Positions 58,175-64,000 of a DNA stretch of 64,000 nt are shown one piece after another (within the stretch, counting starts at the first letter, position 1; the number at the start of each line of letters is the position of its first letter). Position numbers and translations under genes: made by a program. A model generated the notes under the pieces. That model worked only from the letters and a program-made list of their open reading frames with translations, made no database searches and was not told the origin of the DNA. The stretch comes from Halichondria panicea (taxonomy: Eukaryota; Porifera; Demospongiae; Suberitida; Halichondriidae): contig NC_087389.1 of assembly GCF_963675165.1 (NCBI RefSeq), positions 964,001 to 1,028,000 on the forward strand. The letters are read 5' to 3'.

Positions 58175-61100
58175 ATGGACTGTGCACAGTCTGCACAGAT
58201 GTCAGCTCAGACTGGTTGGCAAGCATCAACTATTGCACTCACCAGAGGTAGCTTTGCAACACAGTGCCTGCAGAGCTTCGTATCCAAGATGGGGTGAGTG
58301 TGCAGAGCCTCTCTTGAGCCTCTCTTGAGCTAGCTATAATCCTACCTCTAGCTAGTTTAATACCTTGAAACTGTGCACGTCATGTTATCCAAGAGCCGTG
58401 CTGTTGTTGATTATATTCTCTAGCTATGCAGTATAAACTGTGTAGTTGTTAGTGAAGTTGTTGTTTCACAGTGATTGTTCTTATTGTACAGAATCGACAT
58501 TCAAGTCGAGTATTGGGAGTACTCTGGAGCGCAAGGTATCTCCAAGGTGGACGAATGGACGATCACTGCAAAAAATGCATCACTTGAGCAAACCCTAAAG
58601 TCTAACAATCTCCTTGCTAAGGTTAGAGTGTATTACCAGAGTGTGTTTATTTGTTTAGCTACTGAAACCCTGTGGTGTGGTTGTTGTGTTGCTTTTCTCT
58701 CACGTATGTACAAAGGAAACCATAACATTTTTTTACAAAATCAACACTGCACTGCTATTGTTTTGTTTTCTGTGCAGAAGTTCCGTGAGTTATCGAAGGA
58801 CTTCACTGTACGATGCTATGCTGGAGACATAGAGGTAAAGTGGAGTGATGTCTATATTATAGTCACAGTCTGTGGGTTTTTAGCAAAGCACACTTGACAC
58901 TGCATAGTATTGTTATTCACATCACGGCAGTGTCAGGTTGGTACGATTTGGAAAACACTCCACTCCCAAGTGATAACTTTTTTGATAGTCTGATATTGGG
59001 AGTAGATATCACCATCCCTAAGCGCTAGAGATGTCTCATGAAAATGAACAGTTTGTTGTAATTTTAATTGTCAATCTTTCCCCCTCAGGGCAAAGAGATT
59101 GATATATCCCAGAAACCAGATGAGATTGAGTATGTCATTGATGCAGTGAGGAGCAGCTGCAAGCCAGTGATTATTCTCTGCAAAGAGTGAGTTTTCAATT
59201 TGCAAATGTTTTCCCTTAATGCTATTCGATACTGTTGTGTATGAGGCTAGTGTGTTGGCTGACATCACTTGATAGGCGGCTGCAAAGCTTCTTGGCTAGC
59301 TATGTTTCATGTTGGGATGTATTAATTATTTCATAGCTCAAGTCATTCTATCACCTAGAAGGAATTTATTATTGTATCTGAGTGGCTGGTTTCACATGGT
59401 GTTTATATACTATCGTCAAGCGGCAATGACATTTGATTGGTTTTGCTCATCTCCCACCTCCTGTGGCTAATGAGCAAGAAAATCACCTCCTGGCTTGTTG
59501 ACTTAAGCTCAATCATTTAGCTTCTGGGCAAATCTATGACACGCAGTATAACTCGTGTTTCACTATAATCCATATATTGGTAATTGCTCTATCCCATAAT
59601 GCCATCTTCTCACCTCCTAACTGCAGGCCATTGCAAAATGAGAAGAGGAGCTCGGATGATGACACTGATGAACAGGAGATGGTGGGCTACACTGGGCGCA
59701 CAGCCAGTGGTATGGTCAAAAAGATGCTCAACCTTCGTTCTCGTAGCAACTCGACCGTTTCTGGTTCGGACGAAGACCACTCTCCCATGATGATGAACGG
59801 GTCTCTCACACCAGTAATGGGCACACCCGTCCACTCCAGTAAGTCAACCCTCAAGCAGTCACGGTCCCTGACCAGGATCAACAAACTGAGAGTGCACTCT
59901 GAGATGTATCCTCATAGCGATGAGCTGGTGATGTCCAACGAGAATGTGCAGCTGGGGAGTGAAGGTATGGGGATCTGTTACAGTGATACTTGTACTTGAA
60001 GTGAAAGCTGGCTAACTATCTTGTTATGGTGAATCATGTTATAGGCTAACTGTGCAAGCTCATGAGGCTAGCCTCCTTTTAACAGATTAGAGGTATGTTA
60101 GCTGTAAACCACCTTACCTTCCCTTATGTAGGTGAAGAGGTTGGTAGTGACACAGAGTCGACCTGCTCCTCACACAACTCCTCTGCTGCCTCAGGTGGTA
60201 GCGAGACTCATGAGGAGACCACCTCCCCTAATTCCATTCGCCAAGAGACGATCTACAGGGAACCAAAGGTACACCCTCTTCCATACGATCACAAAGACAA
60301 GTACAGAACGCTTCAGCTTAAGCCAAGAGGAGGCAAGGACAGGTTTTCTAAGAGGAAGTGGCAATTTGGGAGACGAAAGAGTAGACCAGAGACGACCCTT
60401 GATATCAGTGCTCCATCTCTTCCAGGCCCTGTCGTCGTGGGCGATAGCTCACCGTGCAAGATTACTCGTCAACGACCGTCCGCTATGAGGGGCAAGAGAA
60501 AAAGCAAGGAGATGATTCAAGCCACTATTCCCGAGTGCTCCTACTCATTTGAAATCACCTCTGTAAACGTGATATTTCGAGGGGGCTCCAAGATGGCGGT
60601 GTCATGCAGAGGTAGGCATGTATATTATAGTCATGCTTCAATTAGTACGTACAGTACGTAGTAGTTTGTGATTGGCATGTGCTTTTCTAGCAGCTAGCAA
60701 TGACATTACAGTAGATATATTTATGTGTTGAATAGCAACTGATATATATTATTATTATAATACATATGATTGCATGGCTGTAGCCTCCACGGAATGACTT
60801 TGTCCGTGGTATACTTAGTGTCTGGAAGCTAGGGTTTTTTTATTTCACGTTTGCATGAGCTATGTATGAAATGTTAGTTTGTTATACTTGCTAGTGTAGT
60901 GTACAATATTATGGTATCTTCTCATTCACACAGAATTCAATACAATTATGGAACTGAAAGGAGCCATTGCCAAGCAACTCAAGTAAGTATGTACACGCTG
61001 TGTTACTTGTGTTCCTGCCCACCCTCACACCTTGGATACAATGTAGAGAGCTCTGTATACACCCACTCTTTAACAAATTCGTCCCCGTAGTTACCTGAGT

Positions 61101-64000
61101 AAAGGCATCATCCCGAGCTACGTGTTCACTGCATACATTTTGTATGCTTTATTTGTACATAAATTGTACTATAGCCAGACAATTGCTATGCAAATTTTCT
61201 AGAATAAGAACTGAAAAGTTGTACCTCACTCTCTAAAACAATTACGACATACTTGTCAGTGTCAGTGCATTCCTCCCGTGCAGTGAGGCCAATCCTGATC
61301 GATACACTCCATGGAAACACAGTGACCTGGTTCTCAGCTACAAGAGCAGTGAGGGGAAGCCCTATGAATTATTCAGTGACTGGCAATTCATGTATCCTTC
61401 TCACACACACTATTCTTTATATGGATAGTATCTCTTGCATATAATGTCTATACATACAGCCATGTTTTTTCCTTGACTGTGTTCTAGTTTTTCCACAGCC
61501 CTGTACCAGATATGGATCAAGGAGAATGGAATGGAGACGCCTATCCATGTGGAGGTAATGTGTCGAGGGAAGGAGGAGGACCTGAGGGTCATTCATCGGA
61601 TCAGCAACCTCGTGGGGGTGCTTCTGGACGAGCAGGTCAAGTCCCTCACTGGTGTCGATGTGGGCTCTCTCAGGAAGGTCTCCAGTTCAGACAGGAAGGA
61701 GGCACAGTGGTCCCGCCGTACTCTACACGAGTGAGTGTACTTGAATTACCTTTGAATTACGCTATAGAGTATCTAATTTACAAAAAATTCGTATTCCATA
61801 CCTCGTCAAAAGCTTGTCAAAAATCGGCCACAAACACTCTTAGAATTTGTAGCTGCTGTGTTTGTATGGGCATACAGTGAATTAATCCATCCACGGTTTA
61901 GGTGTGTGTAGTGTTGAAAGGCCTTGCATGTCATCGTACATGATTGTACTAATGGACTAACATGGTTATAGTTTATTCCCCTGCTTGTTGGAATCTGAAA
62001 GTTTAATGATTTACAATAATCTGATAATAACATACATGTGCATCCCTACTAAAGTACGCCAGCAACAGAAGAGGCAATGTTTACATTTAGCAAGTAGTGA
62101 CTACCAAAAGATAGCAGTCATGGTTTTGTAAACAGTTGCTTGTATTAAATGCATAAGCATATGATGAGCATGTGTCATACGATAGCTTGCTATTCAAACT
62201 GCCTCCCACAAGTTGTCATTGTGTGTTTGTGTGTTATGGTTTACTAATGTGTTATCACTGGTCACATTGTCAGTAGCAACCACTTGCTTCTCCCTTATCC
62301 ACCACCTATAATATGTGACTTCACCCTTATCCTCCACCTACTATGTGACTTCACCCTTATCCTCCACTATGTGACTTCACCCTTATCCTCCACCCATGCA
62401 GCTATGTTACCAGTGTGACTAAGAGTAGAAACACAGAGGAGTACTCTCTCTCAATGGAGCTGGTCTCTGCCAGCACATCCACCATCTTGGCTCTCAAGAT
62501 ACCCATAGACAGCAAGATACAGATTGTTTTCCATTACAAACAATGTTTCTCCCTCGTGAAGCAAATCAAAGGTCAGCTAGTGGTTGGTTGTATAAATTGT
62601 GTAGTTTTGGAAATTCTCATGTCAAATTTCACAAGTTGTTTGCTCTCACATGCACACCCGTAGTCCAAAGAATTGCAGACAGTGTTCTGAGAGAAGTGTT
62701 CCCCTGTATAGTCGCTTGTGGTCTCGTGGAAAACAGGTGTGATAATAATAATACCTTGATAATTGAGTGTGTCCTATAATTATAGCTAGCTGCTATTTCG
62801 TCTCTCGATCATTTGCATAACTTTATTGGTATATTTCCTATACATGGTAGGATTGAGGCGTACACGATGCAGATCAGCGGAGAGAAGAGTTACATCGCCG
62901 GAAACTACGAGTTGATTGCATTCAAGGACATTCGAAGGTGCCCACACCAAATCACAGCTACCTAGAGTTATTCTTTTGTGTATTTTTGACTGCTTGTAAT
63001 AATAATTATATTATATTATGCGGATTTATGTTACTGCCGACTGTCATATCCCCCTCAGGTGTATCACTAAGGCTGAGCCTGTTCATATCTCCATCACTGA
63101 GAAGCCACGCCCAGAGGCAGACCGCCCCTCACATCTCAACGTGAGCCATCATTATGTACCCCTCTGTGACCTCGTAAAATTATCCCCTATGACTGTGTGA
63201 ATAAAATCGGCAGTAATCTAAGATAATTCGTGCATCTATAGTTATATGCTTGAGTATATTAGCTGCTAATGTCTATTCTATAAAGGGCTTCTATAGTGAA
63301 TGCTTGTTATGTACTTACCCAAAAATGTGGATTCAATTACCCCCCCCCCCCTACAGTGGTTGTCCATAGACCCCCTGAGTGGAGTGCCCCCCCTACACAC
63401 GGACATTACACGCACCATTCGACGTGACTCTGAGATTCAGGCACTCTCCATGTGGGACAGAGAGGAAGAGTTCACGTGAGTACCCACCCCACACGATGGT
63501 TGCTCGGTTACACTATCAACCACCAATCTTTGTTATCTGTATCAATTGGCATTTTTACTTGTAGCTATGTATAAGTATGCAAAAGCCTTGACTGTATTAT
63601 AGCTTAGGGTGACCAGGTTCGCACGCTGGTTCGCACGCTTGTTCGTACAGGTCTGCGTACATTTTGTATAACTATGCCAATGTGGGACAAATTGTAAGAA
63701 GCATGCAATGTGTACGACGGTGTTGTTGAGTCAAATACACATGATTGAACGTACATGCACGTCAAATTATTGTGGACATTTTCAGTGCATGAATGATCAT
63801 GAAACTTGATAGAGAAATAATAAGTTGGTCAAATTATATTTCCTCTTTTCATGCAGTTTATCGATAATGGAGGCCACTAATCTGCCCCTAGTGCAGAGCC
63901 GGGTGTTGCAAGCGGTTGTCGAGGCTACTCTATACCATGGAGAGAAACAGCTGTGTCCTACCGTTACCACGACAGCAAAGGTCGTTGACCTCTCCGTCAA
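58175..64000 (+). CDS. PIK3CG: Class I PI3-kinase catalytic subunit, p110-gamma-like (partial, N-terminal two-thirds)
   Basis: Sixteen exons so far: 58175-58293, 58492-58621, 58778-58834, 59089-59186, 59627-59964, 60132-60611, 60934-60982, 61091-61141, 61284-61391, 61488-61730, 62402-62571, 62664-62736, 62851-62937, 63059-63140, 63357-63475, 63857 onward; about 782 residues, phases agree. An adaptor-binding-like domain (about 390-545) contains SDLVLSYKSSEGKPYELFSD and ALYQIWIKENGMETPIHVEV, which parallel p110-gamma (LLLYQKKGQWYEIYDKY). The Ras-binding region (about 560-695) contains SGEKSYIAGNYELIAFKDIRR, matching the CGRDEYLxG...F.WIR pattern. The C2 domain begins with WLSIDPLSGV ... VVEATLYHGEKQLCP. 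Helical and kinase domains lie beyond the edge. Odd: about 385 extra N-terminal residues precede these domains: a beta-grasp-like part (about 40-135; IDIQVEYWEYSG, DFTVRCYAGDIEGKEIDI) and a Ser-rich basic linker. Confidence 0.85.
62283..62399 (+). repeat. About 30-bp tandem repeat abutting a PI3K splice acceptor
   Basis: ctatgtgacttcacccttat followed by cctccac recurs three to four times with slightly variable spacing, ending directly at the acceptor of exon 11 (62401). The repeat supplies the pyrimidine-rich tract. Confidence 0.85.

Overview
The window is animal nuclear DNA: dense, intron-rich protein-coding genes with short introns (mostly 40-400 bp), canonical GT-AG splice sites, many (CA)n/(GT)n microsatellites, small inverted-repeat transposons, and no bacterial-type operons. 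The gene set is metazoan (liprin-alpha, UNC79, class I PI3K, PKA type II regulatory subunit, TRAF-like proteins). The compactness, the divergent TRAF-like genes and the degree of divergence from vertebrate proteins suggest an early-branching animal, most likely a sponge (demosponge). That placement is inference. The exon models below were assembled by hand from open frames, splice signals and reading phase. Every complete model closes in frame from ATG to stop.

Layout, left to right: (1) TTC17-like gene, minus, 3' part off the window; (2) KIF6-like kinesin-9, plus, head-to-head with TTC17; (3) PRORP/MRPP3 mitochondrial RNase P nuclease, plus; (4) a metzincin-type metalloprotease with a PPC-like domain, plus; (5) repeat-rich spacer; (6) liprin-alpha, minus, 24 coding exons; (7) RNF38/RNF44-type RING E3, plus, divergent from liprin-alpha; (8) an intronless TRAF/MATH-like gene and (9) a RING plus TRAF-zinc-finger gene with a C-terminal membrane helix, both minus; (10) histone H2B, plus; (11) UNC79, minus, 42 coding exons; (12) RRP15, plus, divergent from UNC79 over 124 bp; (13) myotrophin, minus; (14) PKA type II regulatory subunit, minus; (15) UPF2, minus, 26 coding exons; (16) 5' two-thirds of a class I (p110-gamma-like) PI3-kinase, plus, off the right edge.

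The genes do not form one pathway. Several are of interest as a group because in bilaterians they serve neurons, cilia or signalling: liprin-alpha (presynaptic scaffold), UNC79 (NALCN sodium-leak channel complex), PKA-RII and PI3K (second messengers), KIF6 and TTC17 (cilia). Housekeeping genes are PRORP, RRP15, UPF2, H2B and myotrophin. Intergenic and intronic DNA carries at least four families of small terminal-inverted-repeat elements, two pogo/Tigger-like MITEs, a 344-bp tandem duplication, tRNA-derived fragments and several minisatellites, some placed directly at splice sites.
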